DNA of 64,000 bases from Ostrinia nubilalis (GCF_963855985.1 NC_087099.1:12058001-12122000); one strand, 5' to 3'; numbered from the stretch's first letter, positions 56,901-61,700 are shown. Program-made: numbers and translations. Notes: generated by a model from the sequence alone, not told the origin.

Positions 56901-59900
56901 GTGTTTACGGCAACGAGCCAGGAATTCGGGGCAGGATCCGAATTATAGGGCCAGAAGTAAGTATGTCTTGACCCCGCTTAAAAGTCGAGGTCTATTGTTC
57001 ATTTGCCGACGCACTTTAATCAAGACCCTCGGATGTTTTAATACGATTTGTTTGTGGTTTTTACGCTCGAATTTAACATTACTATGAGGTCTCACAGTGA
57101 CCGTGGACGCACAGGGTCACACACGAACCAATCGCAGAGCTCTATTCTACGCTGTACGTTCGATTTGCTGCTTCACTTAAGCAAGCATTACCGAATGTAG
57201 GTAATGTCACCAAGTTATACCGACAGGCGACGGGGTTCAAAGGTTAATCGGCTGTAAACGGCTCCATTGAATGTAAGCCCTTATTTCGGGATTAACTTGT
57301 ATATTGTTTGACCGTAACTAATCTTAGTAACCAACTAGTTACTTGGAGATAGTGGCGTAGCTACTAAGGGGCTAGGTGGGGCAGTGCCCCGGGGGCACTG
57401 CGGGGCACTGAGGGGGCCCCTCGAATCCTTACCAGAAAATCTCAATCGAACTGAACTTTTGAAAATTTCTCCCATTTAGGTATAATAGTGAGAAATTCGA
57501 AAGTTATACCTAGGGAATTCCCTTAAATTCTTTCAGTGGGTTAACAGTGTTATCAATTTGACGACGGATAGCGATATGTTTTTTTTTTATGTGACAGGAG
57601 GCAAACGAGCAGACGGATCACCTGATGGTAAGTGATTACCGTCGCCCATAGACACCCGCAGACCCGGTTATATTATGCGTTATATTATTCATCGATGTGC
57701 ATTTTATTGTGAAGAGAAGAGAAGAGCGGTTAAAAAATTAATGTTGTACCTATCTGGAGTAAGTTATTGTCATTAAACTTAATATAAATAAAACCTAACC
57801 AGTTTAGATAGCAGTGGGGCCCCATTTTTTTATTTGCCCCAGAGCCCTTGGTTGCCTAACTACGCCACTGCTTGGAGATAACAGTTCAAAGACTTCGCCC
57901 ACTGCCCAGGTGATGGAGTTGGGAATTCAAAGGCAGTTATTAATAGAAATCGTCTGTTATAAACTATTAATTATTAGTTGATTTTGTGGATCATTAACTT
58001 TGTAATGAAACTGGCGCTTTTGAAACAATTAATTAATCATTGAAGCGTACGAATGGACGTTTTCTATAAATATACATTCGTGTCTCTTTCAAAAGAACAA
58101 CGTAAGTATTTCAATAACAACTAATTAGATTTTGTTTAAAACAAAATTCAACAATTCGGAAGAGTTAATTGCAAATGAACCGTGTAATACTAATGACATG
58201 AATCAAGGAGTAAAACATAAGAAATCAAAATGTGGATCGTATCGTGATTTCCTACTGGCTCGATTTTATTTAACACGTTCAACGCCACGTCCCTATTACT
58301 GTGTTCTACTACTATTATGTATTCTGTGCTATTACTGTTATGTCATAATACTTATAAAATTCCAAAAAACAAATTTCTCGGAACTCAAAAGCTAAATCAT
58401 TCAAATATTAAGGGATTTATGGATTTACAAAGCATTTTTCCGCCACAAAAATTTAAAATGGGATTCCGAATATGAGCCTTACATGATACAGCTTTGATTC
58501 AAATATGAACCAAAATAGCCTACAAATCCTGGAGCAGATGGCACCGAATCGGTCCGCGTTGATTGAGACCGCGTGGACCCGGTATGTGTGATAGATTTCT
58601 ATTTGCGAGTGTTGCACGCGATTCATGATCTAATAACCACGGCCCGATGGACGGCCGACACGATATCTAGTGCGCGATGCACAAAATTGACACTATTCTG
58701 TTAAGTTTCGCACGCTTCCTGATGATATTTATTGATGAAAGAATTTTTATGTAGTTAAAAGTAGGTATGTCTTGTTCCGGACTTCTTGCATTACTAAAAT
58801 GTCTACAAAAATTTACTTACTGATTCAGAAATGAGACACATAGTAAAACATTGAACGCGCGTGTCTCACATATGATACCTACTTTTTCAACATGGTAAAG
58901 GTGTTTTAGATCAAAATCTTGGAAAAATATAAGCCAAATTCTATGTAATCTTATTTATCTGTCTCTCTATATCAATAATGCTCTAAGACAGTGATGGCCA
59001 AGAGGCCGACCGCGAAAACATTTTGGTAGCCCGCGAGAGTTAAATAAACTGAACAGAATGATTGAAAATGAAAAATGTTATATTTCACTCTTCTAAACTT
59101 TACCTTGCAGTTGACCGAAAGAAATATTTTCGAGCATAAGTAGACCACACAGGTCAAAAATTTGGCCACCCCTGCTCTAAGATATATTCAAATTACTTAA
59201 ACTAGTGTTGCCGATCGATAGTCGACTATCGATAGACTATCGATAGTCTATCGATAGTCAAACTATCGCAAGACTATCGATTGGCCTATCGATAGTATCG
59301 ATACTGTCGATACTATCGATACTATCGATAGCTCAAAACGAGGCAATACTATTGAATATGTGCAATACTATCGATACTATCGATAGTATTGTTGCTCGTG
59401 AAGAATAAACTATCGATAGTATCGATACTATCGATACTATTGTCGCTTTTGAATAAAAAGCTATCAATACTATCGATAGTATCGATACTATCGATTGTTC
59501 TAGACTATCGATAGTTTGGCAATTTACAATAGTATCGTTTACAATATTTGGGTATAATAGTCAATAGGCACAACAATAGGGTTATTGGAATACTTGAATT
59601 ATTTCATATAGTTAACCATAACATTTAATTATATGTTTCCAAAATTGGCAATACATTTTATTTGCCGTACTTAACTAATGCAGGTAGTTTTAAATACAAG
59701 TGAGATCATTATTTTTAGTTATATGTTAGTTGGTAAGTCAAGCGAAACATTTGAAATATTGTAAAAATGAATTTAAACATACCCAATACTATTGCAAATT
59801 TACAGACTATCGATAGTCTAGAACAATCGATAGTATCGATACTATCGATAGTATCGATAGCTTTTTATTCAAAAGCGACAATACTATCGATAGTATCGAT

Positions 59901-60371
59901 ACTATCGATAGTTTATTCTTCACGAGCAACAATACTATCGATAGTATCGATAGTATTGCACATATTCAATAGTATTGCCTCGTTTTGTGCTATCGATAGT
60001 ATCGATAGTATCGACAGTATCGATACTATCGATAGGCCTATCGATGGAGAAGGCTTTTTCGAATGAAAACTATCGATAGTTTTACTATCGATAGTTCGGC
60101 AACACTAACTTAAACTAACCTGTGTAGGCAAGGCCTGTTGCCCAGACCACCGCTGGCTGAAGGATATGATCGGGGCTCCATAAGGCAGAGGTGGGAAGTC
60201 TCCAGGGAAGACCACCCGGTCACAGTTCATCAGGATCCTCAGCTGTAGGGTCCTATCCACCTGAACCCGACACCGGCAGGGGTACCGAAGGTCATCGTTC
60301 AGCTCTGAGCACGGAACCCACGGCTGCTGCCCAAGCACTGGCACCATGAAGAGCAGGAGAAACAGCCACAT
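33006..60371 (-). CDS. LRR transmembrane protein, artichoke/chaoptin-like
   Basis: Six coding exons (60371-60120, 38902-38639, 38361-38262, 37656-37367, 36378-36232, 35927-33006) join in phase to 1324 codons. All five introns are GT-AG, with sizes of about 21.2 kb, 277, 605, 988 and 304 bp. Predicted protein: signal peptide 1-14 (MWLFLLLFMVPVLG); N-terminal cysteine cap C21/C32/C34/C50; leucine-rich repeats from about 93 to 1105, roughly forty at the usual 24-residue spacing (L-x-x-L-D-L-S-x-N-x-L/I); C-terminal cap C111x: C1111, C1113, C1132, C1153; a Ser/Thr/Pro-rich stalk; a single membrane span about 1221-1243; and an ~80-residue Pro/Ala/Gly-rich cytoplasmic tail. In insects such proteins act at the cell surface or in the apical matrix of sensory and epithelial cells. 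Artichoke is my closest guess; chaoptin is the better-known relative. No gene symbol is given because the orthology is from memory. Confidence 0.93.
36232..36378 (-). CDS. LRR gene coding exon 5
   Basis: 147 bp, 49 codons, phase 0 at both ends: two leucine-rich repeats including LQVLDLSRNNLVKL and LRYLDVGVNSLRT. Acceptor TTTTCAG, donor ACT|GTGAGT. Confidence 0.9.
36379..37366. other. LRR gene intron 4
   Basis: 988-bp AT-rich intron with GTGAGC donor and TTTTCAG acceptor. I see no repeat ends or additional exon inside it. Confidence 0.7.
37367..37656 (-). CDS. LRR gene coding exon 4
   Basis: 290 bp completing 97 codons with the base carried from exon 3. It contains repeats such as LQTLDLGRNRLNKF and LEKLDLSENFITDFP. 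Acceptor TTGTTCCAG, donor TCG|GTGAGC at 37366. Confidence 0.9.
37686..37880 (-). repeat. Helitron/SINE-like repeat fragment in intron 3
   Basis: TCTATAAAAGCGAAAGGTCAC, then CTCATCACGAAATCTCAAAA and CAACCCCTAAGGAGGTAAAA in that order match a repeat I recall as very common in lepidopteran introns. Its right end is not defined here. No coding potential. Confidence 0.5.
38262..38361 (-). CDS. LRR gene coding exon 3
   Basis: 100 bp. It begins ILRLDRNNMNSVPSSSLNG and ends ENRI plus one base (phase 1). Acceptor TTTTTCCAG, donor GTAAGA. Too short to stand out as an open frame; found through phase continuity with exons 2 and 4. Confidence 0.88.
38639..38902 (-). CDS. LRR gene coding exon 2
   Basis: 264 bp, 88 codons, phase 0 at both ends. 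It begins IFSSYGIPLKELDFSFNSL and ends LLIGCDVLK, carrying the first leucine-rich repeats. Acceptor TTTCCAG, donor GTATAA. It follows the 21-kb intron that contains the BEL/Pao element. Confidence 0.9.
39040..39221 (+). mobile_element. Helitron-like repeat in intron 1
   Basis: It contains ACAACGTCGCTTTCCTGTCTGTCTGTCC, quoted here only as a TCTG-rich block, then TTTAAAACTACGCAAGGGA and a right end GCAGGGGCGGTTCGCTAGTTC. The CTAGT end and the sensitivity-type phrase order are those of lepidopteran Helitron-like elements. It lies 150 bp from the BEL/Pao insertion. Confidence 0.55.
39370..39587 (-). repeat. 3' LTR of the BEL/Pao element
   Basis: 218 bp, identical by eye to 47628-47845. The sequence just before it in element sense (TCCGGGAATA) is only weakly purine-rich, so the polypurine tract is poor or unusual. 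GGTAT flanks it at 39365-39369. Confidence 0.95.
39760..41637 (-). CDS. Envelope-like region, insect-virus F type
   Basis: Counting from the ATG at 41637 the region is 625 codons. It has a hydrophobic signal segment (about 984-1000 of the polyprotein), several N-x-S/T sites, a furin-type RTRRRR site at 1095-1100, and right after it GLIDGIGYVANSLFG, a fusion-peptide-like segment in the style of baculovirus F proteins and errantivirus envelopes. A heptad-like helical region, clustered cysteines, and a membrane span about 1522-1543 follow, with an Ala/Pro-rich tail. A CAG acceptor-like site lies four bases before the ATG (41642-41644), which could allow a spliced env message, but its pyrimidine tract is poor. 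Function is inferred from layout only. Confidence 0.8.
   Translation of the reverse strand: MSLTTAVLLIFMTIICPAQSSYNVTPLLNNSLYFDSITNMHLIRDDWRLVVYYNTTPYQDGNTTLSKYIQYLDHLCSEIKEQSHCREIMLQLQHEFAELQYYNNILMQQKPDTRTRRRRGLIDGIGYVANSLFGVLDERFAQKYLQDIKLIKDNQKHLASLWKNQTSVVEAEFNLLKRTESIMDKHHKIINKRINQIENAVREVNIAVHNISLTTEFLSTALMANNLLSSLKNIQQTLLDTITNIYNGKFNFHLLTPDQVRQELNVIAGQLPKDLSLPVDNYDFSDIYNLLQVRTRVTYNFIIFEIKIPLISRDMYEVLRPIPIPRLAENHNQKTIIPIAEYVAINVKKDAFVPLSEKDFDMCLNKASGISLCHIRKPIYHIQDDHSLCERLPESRSCQSINSPCFNKWSELHKINTYFYYCCSQCQLKLLCEDQVTVVQLTDAGLFTMSQGCLIKSADFLVYSHKQETSKLSISPKIEAPEISPINRIFNLSLPETVTSINETDNMTHYLQLQEIRQQLDQMKRTEPIAETVSYHDVHHYVAIYVMFALVLGVASAAVWWRCRRGSTAPAAAGPAGPQPAARPSVSEVQCNVNQLSEQSARVSKQNRSTTPVLRSVFTIPDSSD
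39760..44580 (-). CDS. BEL/Pao RT, RNase H, integrase and env frame
   Basis: 1606 codons without a stop, starting inside the RT domain because of the upstream frameshift. In order: RT with FTADIEKMF (27-35), YGTKAAPF (69-76) and the catalytic YMDD (107-110); RNase H with acidic residues D284, E328, D358 and D404; integrase zinc region H586/H591/C621/C624 and catalytic D656, D722, E775; a C-terminal DUF5641-like domain to about 945; then, without a stop, an envelope region from about 981. The product would be a polyprotein that copies and inserts the element, plus a membrane glycoprotein. All catalytic residues that I can check are present. Confidence 0.92.
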   Translation of the reverse strand: MMCRSPNLQQDLQSLIIKWRQYKFAFTADIEKMFRQIWLHDQDQQLQKIIWRNDQTQKLEVYQLATVTYGTKAAPFLAMMTLKQLARDEKENYQESSAPSVLEECFYMDDLIHGEHSITAAKQLQTDMINLLNSGGFNLRKWKSNSPELLKGVSIEENNQDIFDFKQAESTKTLGLGWNPKSDTFTFQSKINQESPWPTKRSLLSDISRLYDPLGWSAPVTTKMKILFQDTWKANIQWDDQIPKDLQEEWVKIKDDIEAISNYQIPRWIGTLKSDFIELHGFCDASMKAFACVIYCRIDQDNRKSITLVAGKSKLAPLNKVVSLPRLELSGAVLLSKLMAKVKTCLSSYDIKIYGWVDSMAVLGWLNGDAERWRPFVANRVKQVTAIMPSDCWHYVKSKENPADCASRGHTASQLNDQTLWWQGPEWLSTYQPTNDDSTKYTTDLEIKKKSIVNVTQTCNNNVIKDLLTRTSSLPKAIKILGWVLRFIRRNKKQDYLSFEELRQSREMIVKEVQKEEFIEEINCLKANKTINCKSKLIAFNPILDQNGVLRVGRRLRHANIDQETKHPAIIPSNTRLADLLIDEAHKLTYHGGPRLTTSILRRKYWLIGGIRATKKRLRLCVKCRKHNPDQQNQLMGDLPPSRSNPSRPFLHTGVDYTGHVMIKANKGRGIKTTKGYVAVFICMATKAVHLELVSDLTASAFLSALRRMAARRGVPAHIYSDQGRNFIGANKILQQEYDALRDIINQDFLSEVTSMGIEWHFNAPSWPSAGGLWEAAVKSLKYHLKRVIGEQMLTFEEYSTILTQLEGCLNSRPLCSLTEDPNDIDAITPAHFLASGPTLTIYNTETDLRTRWHLTQSIYKDIWDRWSNEYLTLLAARSKWRKPQRNIKENDVVVIRDDNLPPGKWPLGRVVQLHPGSDGYVRVVTLKTKNGLLQRPIVKLSVLPVHDQENEQQSSNQVPSKHDNHSKTSSSHSNKKTYSLMSLTTAVLLIFMTIICPAQSSYNVTPLLNNSLYFDSITNMHLIRDDWRLVVYYNTTPYQDGNTTLSKYIQYLDHLCSEIKEQSHCREIMLQLQHEFAELQYYNNILMQQKPDTRTRRRRGLIDGIGYVANSLFGVLDERFAQKYLQDIKLIKDNQKHLASLWKNQTSVVEAEFNLLKRTESIMDKHHKIINKRINQIENAVREVNIAVHNISLTTEFLSTALMANNLLSSLKNIQQTLLDTITNIYNGKFNFHLLTPDQVRQELNVIAGQLPKDLSLPVDNYDFSDIYNLLQVRTRVTYNFIIFEIKIPLISRDMYEVLRPIPIPRLAENHNQKTIIPIAEYVAINVKKDAFVPLSEKDFDMCLNKASGISLCHIRKPIYHIQDDHSLCERLPESRSCQSINSPCFNKWSELHKINTYFYYCCSQCQLKLLCEDQVTVVQLTDAGLFTMSQGCLIKSADFLVYSHKQETSKLSISPKIEAPEISPINRIFNLSLPETVTSINETDNMTHYLQLQEIRQQLDQMKRTEPIAETVSYHDVHHYVAIYVMFALVLGVASAAVWWRCRRGSTAPAAAGPAGPQPAARPSVSEVQCNVNQLSEQSARVSKQNRSTTPVLRSVFTIPDSSD
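44586..46196 (-). pseudogene. BEL/Pao gag C-terminus and protease
   Basis: This frame continues from the TGA at 46197. It carries a CX2CX4HX4C zinc knuckle followed by two further Cys/His clusters (CLNCLNYHGNKAC and CRECNKEHNSLLH), an Ala/Gly/Ser linker, and an aspartic protease of the DUF1758 type with ALLDQGSQISLI as its active-site region. Past 44703 the frame no longer matches reverse transcriptase; the RT fingers continue in another frame, so a frameshift lies between 44586 and 44703, probably near 44685. Confidence 0.85.
46197..47242 (-). pseudogene. BEL/Pao gag, frameshifted
   Basis: Gag starts at the ATG at 47242 (MSSIDDVMATQQQ). It runs 70 codons to a TAA at 47030, while the next frame is open from about 47051 to 46200, so a one-base-type frameshift lies between 47030 and 47051. 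The second part carries the BEL/Pao gag core (PTFSGNYNSWVSFKDLF, then SHAQKMQYLKTKVRGEA), the DUF1759-type region that packages RNA and assembles the particle. It ends at a TGA at 46197-46199 where the same frame carries straight on, so this is a nonsense mutation rather than a natural terminus. A programmed frameshift at the first break is possible but unusual this early in gag. Confidence 0.85.
47608..47627 (-). other. Primer-binding region of the BEL/Pao element
   Basis: Immediately downstream of the 5' LTR in element sense the sequence is T-TGGTCCTTCGAGTC. TGG complements the CCA end of a tRNA, and TTCGAGTC complements a T-arm-like sequence. The primer tRNA is not identified. Confidence 0.6.
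47628..47845 (-). repeat. 5' LTR of the BEL/Pao element
   Basis: 218 bp; in element sense it starts TGTACGAGCAAGCTACG and ends GGGGCAACCCGAACA. No difference from the 3' LTR was found by eye. It should contain the element's promoter, but I do not recognise a TATA box or initiator with confidence. Confidence 0.95.
48125..48309. mobile_element. GC-rich MITE with TAA target duplication
   Basis: AGGTTCGGCCAAACCAACGC and, reversed, AGCTTCGGCCAAACCAACGC are inverted ends continuing through GTGCAGCTA. TAA lies on each side (48122-48124 and 48310-48312). A three-base TAA/TTA duplication is typical of PIF/Harbinger elements. The interior is much richer in GC and CpG than its surroundings and encodes nothing I recognise. 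Confidence 0.8.
49163..49238 (-). mobile_element. MITE, family M copy 5 (inverted, deleted)
   Basis: AAAGCTGGGTTGCACCATC is the reversed right end of family M, and ACACCGGTTA...GGTAAA the core. The segment between the TTTAACTTTG block and CTCCATA is deleted and the far end is missing. Confidence 0.7.
49700..49880 (+). repeat. Dispersed retroelement 3'-end fragment
   Basis: It shares ATAGTTTATTCAGTACATA, TATACACGTCCCAAATATA, GCCCTACCACAACTTTGG and AAACTCAGTCACCTTTGTC with the inverted copy at 7214-7362. The conserved order over ~150 bp shows the two come from one element family. Confidence 0.65.
50544..50843 (+). mobile_element. MITE, family M copy 6, split by a nested MITE
   Basis: Left piece TTAGGCCAGCACCAACTTAC and right piece GTTAAAGTAAGATAGTGCA are the two ends of family M, interrupted after ACAGTAACT by a ~155-bp element (50577-50735). 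The core resumes with ACAACAATAATCGGTG. This copy is the most diverged full-length member. Confidence 0.75.
50577..50735. mobile_element. Nested MITE with ~30-bp inverted ends
   Basis: AAAGCCTGGTCCGTGAGCAC and GTGCTCACGGACCAGGCTTT are perfect inverted ends, continuing through GTAGAATCCC. The GC-rich interior contains CGCGACTGTGCGACGGGCG. It is the younger of the two nested elements. Confidence 0.88.
51422..51790. pseudogene. Back-to-back LINE ORF2 C-terminal fragments
   Basis: The minus strand of 51422-51660 reads through WQWAGHIARRDDGRWDRKV and VLEWRPRAGRSSVGRPPTR, one stop, then GDLVKVAGRVWMRAA: the standard C-terminal run of an insect LINE reverse transcriptase. The plus strand from 51655 then reads TQDRSLWKTLGEAFVQQWTS with a stop and an (AACG)n tail. 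A third piece on the minus strand follows (51745-51790). Opposite orientations show separate insertions or a rearrangement. Confidence 0.75.
52207..53400 (-). mobile_element. Pogo-like DNA transposon remnant
   Basis: GGGTAAGGTTGC at the left and GCAACCTTACCC at the right are perfect 12-bp terminal inverted repeats, extended by related TTGGACCA / TGGTCCA blocks. TA lies on each side (52205-52206, 53401-53402). TTGGACCA-type motifs recur near both ends (52224, 52399, 52420, 53002, 53360) and inverted (52466, 53029, 53375), which looks like clustered transposase-binding sites. Inside is a minus-strand helix-turn-helix pseudogene. The catalytic domain is missing, so this is an internal-deletion derivative. 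Confidence 0.8.
52558..52947 (-). pseudogene. Psq/CENP-B-type HTH N-terminus, two stops
   Basis: From ATG at 52947 the frame reads MAKRGEYYVWNEESMTLALQ, a TAA at 52876-52878, then NEASRLYGVPKATLKRRL, a second TAA at 52714-52716, and later DHTLELESCLYGITPKDVR to a stop at 52558. The M-x-x-A-x-x-x-V...A-S-x-x-Y-G-V-P-x-x-T-L-x-R-R pattern is the pipsqueak/CENP-B helix-turn-helix that binds DNA at the N-terminus of pogo/Tigger transposases. About 130 codons otherwise hold one frame. No DDE domain follows. Confidence 0.75.
53406..53460. repeat. Near-perfect 25-bp hairpin
   Basis: GTACTTTATCTATAGTAC(C)TAACTC pairs with GAGTTAAGTACTATAGATAAAGTAC across the five-base loop TGCGT with one mismatch. 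It starts four bases after the TA that flanks the pogo-like element. Confidence 0.85.
53536..54213. repeat. Head-to-head inverted duplication with mini-ORFs
   Basis: Arms 53536-53788 and 53968-54213 are diverged reverse complements (about 250 bp each) around a ~180-bp centre. Each arm, read outward, carries an ATG frame: MDDYEILLEKGVRKFLYKKI on the plus strand from 54069 (34 codons), and MNDYKKKYREKGVRKCLYKK on the minus strand from about 53684. The two peptides share M-x-D-Y...E-K-G-V-R-K-x-L-Y-K-K-I-I. I do not recognise the protein. Confidence 0.75.
54214..54836. other. No gene seen (intron 1)
   Basis: AT-rich intronic sequence between the inverted duplication and a LINE 3' fragment. Short frames only. 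Confidence 0.6.
54837..54955 (+). repeat. LINE 3' end with (ATG)n tail
   Basis: Contains AAGGTAGCAGGAAGGCGCTG, CATTGGGGGAGGCCTATGTT and CAGCAGTGGACGTCC, then a GATGATGATGATG tail. In translation this is the last ~30 residues of a LINE ORF2 (x-G-E-A-Y-V-Q-Q-W-T-S type). Same family as 14939-15066. Confidence 0.7.
55511..55728. mobile_element. Possible MITE
   Basis: CGCTTTAAGTTTGCCG and, reversed, CGCGCTAAGTTTGCCG form inverted ends ~218 bp apart around an AT-rich centre with a TTGCGTTTAATC(A/G)C direct repeat. No target duplication was identified. Confidence 0.5.
55925..56122. mobile_element. hAT-type MITE, 198 bp
   Basis: CAGTGGTTCCCAAA at the left and TTTGGGAAACCCTG at the right are inverted ends of the classic hAT form. 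Flanks CCCCAGGC (55917-55924) and CCCCAGTC (56123-56130) match at seven of eight positions, as expected for an aged 8-bp target duplication. The interior includes a palindromic TCGCGACCCACCACTGGGTCGCGA block. Confidence 0.88.
56503..56580 (-). repeat. tRNA-headed SINE fragment
   Basis: On the minus strand CTGGCATGGTGATTCG precedes GTGGGTTCGATCCTCGCAC, with a B box (GGTTCGATCC). The arrangement resembles the head of the SINE at 4327-4594, but the body is short and undefined. Confidence 0.5.
57070..57190. repeat. Dispersed repeat, inverted copy of 1213-1335
   Basis: Contains CATTACTATGAGGTCTCACAG, GTGGACGCACAGGGTCACAC and AACCAATC in reverse order to the copy at 1213-1335. It is about 56 kb from that copy. 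Confidence 0.7.
57350..57870. mobile_element. hAT-type MITE, 521 bp
   Basis: TAGTGGCGTAGCTA and, reversed, CAGTGGCGTAGTTA form the inverted ends. CTTGGAGA repeats exactly on both sides (57342-57349, 57871-57878) as an 8-bp target duplication. Inside, 57594-57655 carries GGAGGCAAACGAGCAGACGG...GATGGTAAGTGATTACCG, a separate very common lepidopteran repeat block. Confidence 0.9.
57879..58980. other. No gene seen (intron 1)
   Basis: Intronic sequence. An 87-codon frame at 58132-58395 on the plus strand has a hydrophobic stretch (YYCVLLLLCILCYYCYVIIL) but starts at TTG, is antisense to the host gene and matches nothing I know, so it is not called. Confidence 0.5.
58989..59174. mobile_element. 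hAT-type MITE, 186 bp
   Basis: CAGTGATGGCCAA and, reversed, CAGGGGTGGCCAA are the inverted ends. CTCTAAGA is duplicated exactly at 58981-58988 and 59175-59182. Non-coding interior. It lies 28 bp from the next hAT element. Confidence 0.92.
59203..60107. mobile_element. hAT-type foldback MITE made of TATCGATA arrays
   Basis: 905 bp with ends TAGTGTTGCCGA and TCGGCAACACTA and an exact 8-bp target duplication ACTTAAAC (59195-59202, 60108-60115). Two arms of about 320 bp are near reverse complements, sharing landmarks such as GAGGCAATACTATTGAATATG and TTTTGAATAAAAAGC with their inverted partners. The arms consist largely of TATCGATA and its variants TATCGATAC/TATCGATAG, about thirty copies in all. 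The centre (~59530-59790) is plain AT-rich DNA. It occupies the start of LRR intron 1: the right target duplication overlaps intron bases +5 to +12. Confidence 0.93.
60114..60119 (-). promoter_or_regulatory. Splice donor of LRR intron 1
   Basis: CAG|GTTAGT follows LPTQ in phase 0. The hAT target duplication begins at intron position +5, so the consensus GTTAGT survives, with its last two bases shared with the duplicated ACTTAAAC. Confidence 0.85.
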
Positions 60372-60377
60372 GGTGAT
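60120..60377 (-). CDS. LRR gene exon with start codon
   Basis: The coding part is 60371-60120 (84 codons, ends in phase 0 at LPTQ). It encodes the signal peptide and the N-terminal cysteine cap with PWVPCSELNDDLRYPCRC. The donor is CAG|GTTAGT at 60119. Upstream, TTCTTGTTCCAG ends at 60378, so the exon begins ATCACC-ATG with only six untranslated bases. The promoter and at least one non-coding exon are further upstream. The open frame continues upstream to a TTG, but the splice acceptor makes the ATG at 60371 the right start. Confidence 0.9.
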
Positions 60378-60390
60378 CTGGAACAAGAAT
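60378..60390 (-). promoter_or_regulatory. Splice acceptor just before the LRR start codon
   Basis: ATTCTTGTTCCAG is a good acceptor ending six bases before ATG. It implies a 5' untranslated exon upstream. I cannot place that exon or the promoter in 60.4-64 kb. Confidence 0.7.
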
Positions 60391-61700
60391 ATTCTAGAAT
60401 TAATACAAGGCGTTGAATGATATAATAAAAGGGGGACGGAGATTTATTTTTTTATTACAAAAACGACACTTGTTTGTTAAATAAAATGTTGAGATGATAA
60501 TAAAAAAACAAATTGAGGGAAATATAAAAAATATAACTACAATTTTGATTGGTAATGGTTAGTTACATTTCAAAGCGATTAAGTAAAAATATCAAAACAT
60601 TTAGGTAACAGTAAAATGGAACCACGAAAGAAATTCTACTATAGATACCGGTTGCTATACGAGCAAAATATCATATTCGTGAAATACCTATATTTTGTTT
60701 TCTGGAATAATAAACCAACATTTTCTGCTCGTTTCAAACAAAAAGTATCATGTTCCTCTAACAACGATATCGGCTTCAAAACACGACCTTCGTAAAAGTT
60801 TTATTTAAAACATCAATCTAACAGTCTGGCCCCCATAAACTGGCTAACAATAATACTTCAAACGAAACTACCCTACAAAACAGATAGTGTAGACCGCGCA
60901 TTACCATCGCAATGGTGTTGCTATAAACGAGACTTCAACAACCTTTTAAAGGGTAAGACAAGTCCTTTGGCATCTCGAAAGGGATTTACACGGATAATCC
61001 AACCCCCTTAACCAGGGGTTTCAGAGTAACTGAAGGAGAACAATCACAAACTAACATAAACACAACATAGTTAACTGCGACTGCTAATGTTTAAGATTGA
61101 AATTACTATTTCAACCAATTTATTGTTTTATGGATGCAGAACGAGAAAAGCCGATCCCAATTAATGGGAAATGGCTAAGAACAATTATCAAAGAATTTTT
61201 ATGAACGCGCTCGCATACATAATAATGTGGGCAATATTATGCATGTTCTATTGTAATACTTACCTCATGCTGTAAGTACTAAACTAGACCAATATCCAAT
61301 ACAAAGTTATGTTAATAATTTCGAACAATTTTCCATTTCATAAAAATATCTCTTTCAGTTTCACAAACAATTTTTCAATACACTGAAATTGGCACAGTAT
61401 TGACCCACATAATTTTATTTCGTTCGCTCTGAAAATCGTGCCATGTAAATATTGAACAAGACATTTACGACTGGACCTTTGTTTGTTTCATTCGTCGATT
61501 CCGCGTTAACTTCGACACTTATCCTTGTATAAAGTTATATGGCGGACTTTACATTCCCAGGGTTGTGTGGAGATGAGTGACATTACGCAGCGCAATTGGG
61601 TTAACTCATTTCACTGCACTGTGTGTATTGTTTCTCTTTCTTCGACTCTCTTTTCATCTCTTTGTAAGGGCTGATTAATTCCATGTTTAAACAGCATAAT
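60391..61700. other. Probable 5'-UTR intron, no gene seen
   Basis: AT-rich sequence upstream of the first coding exon. No coding frame, TATA box or downstream promoter motif stood out. It should be intronic if the acceptor at 60378 is used. Confidence 0.5.

Noticed and set aside
58132..58395. 87-codon frame with a hydrophobic segment
   Set aside because: No ATG at its start, antisense to the host gene within intron 1, and no similarity that I recognise.
59203..60107. Telomere-like or simple satellite array
   Set aside because: Defined inverted ends and an exact 8-bp target duplication show that it is a transposed unit.
60372..60386. Upstream TTG as start of the LRR protein
   Set aside because: A splice acceptor ends at 60378 and the ATG at 60371 is followed at once by a good signal peptide.
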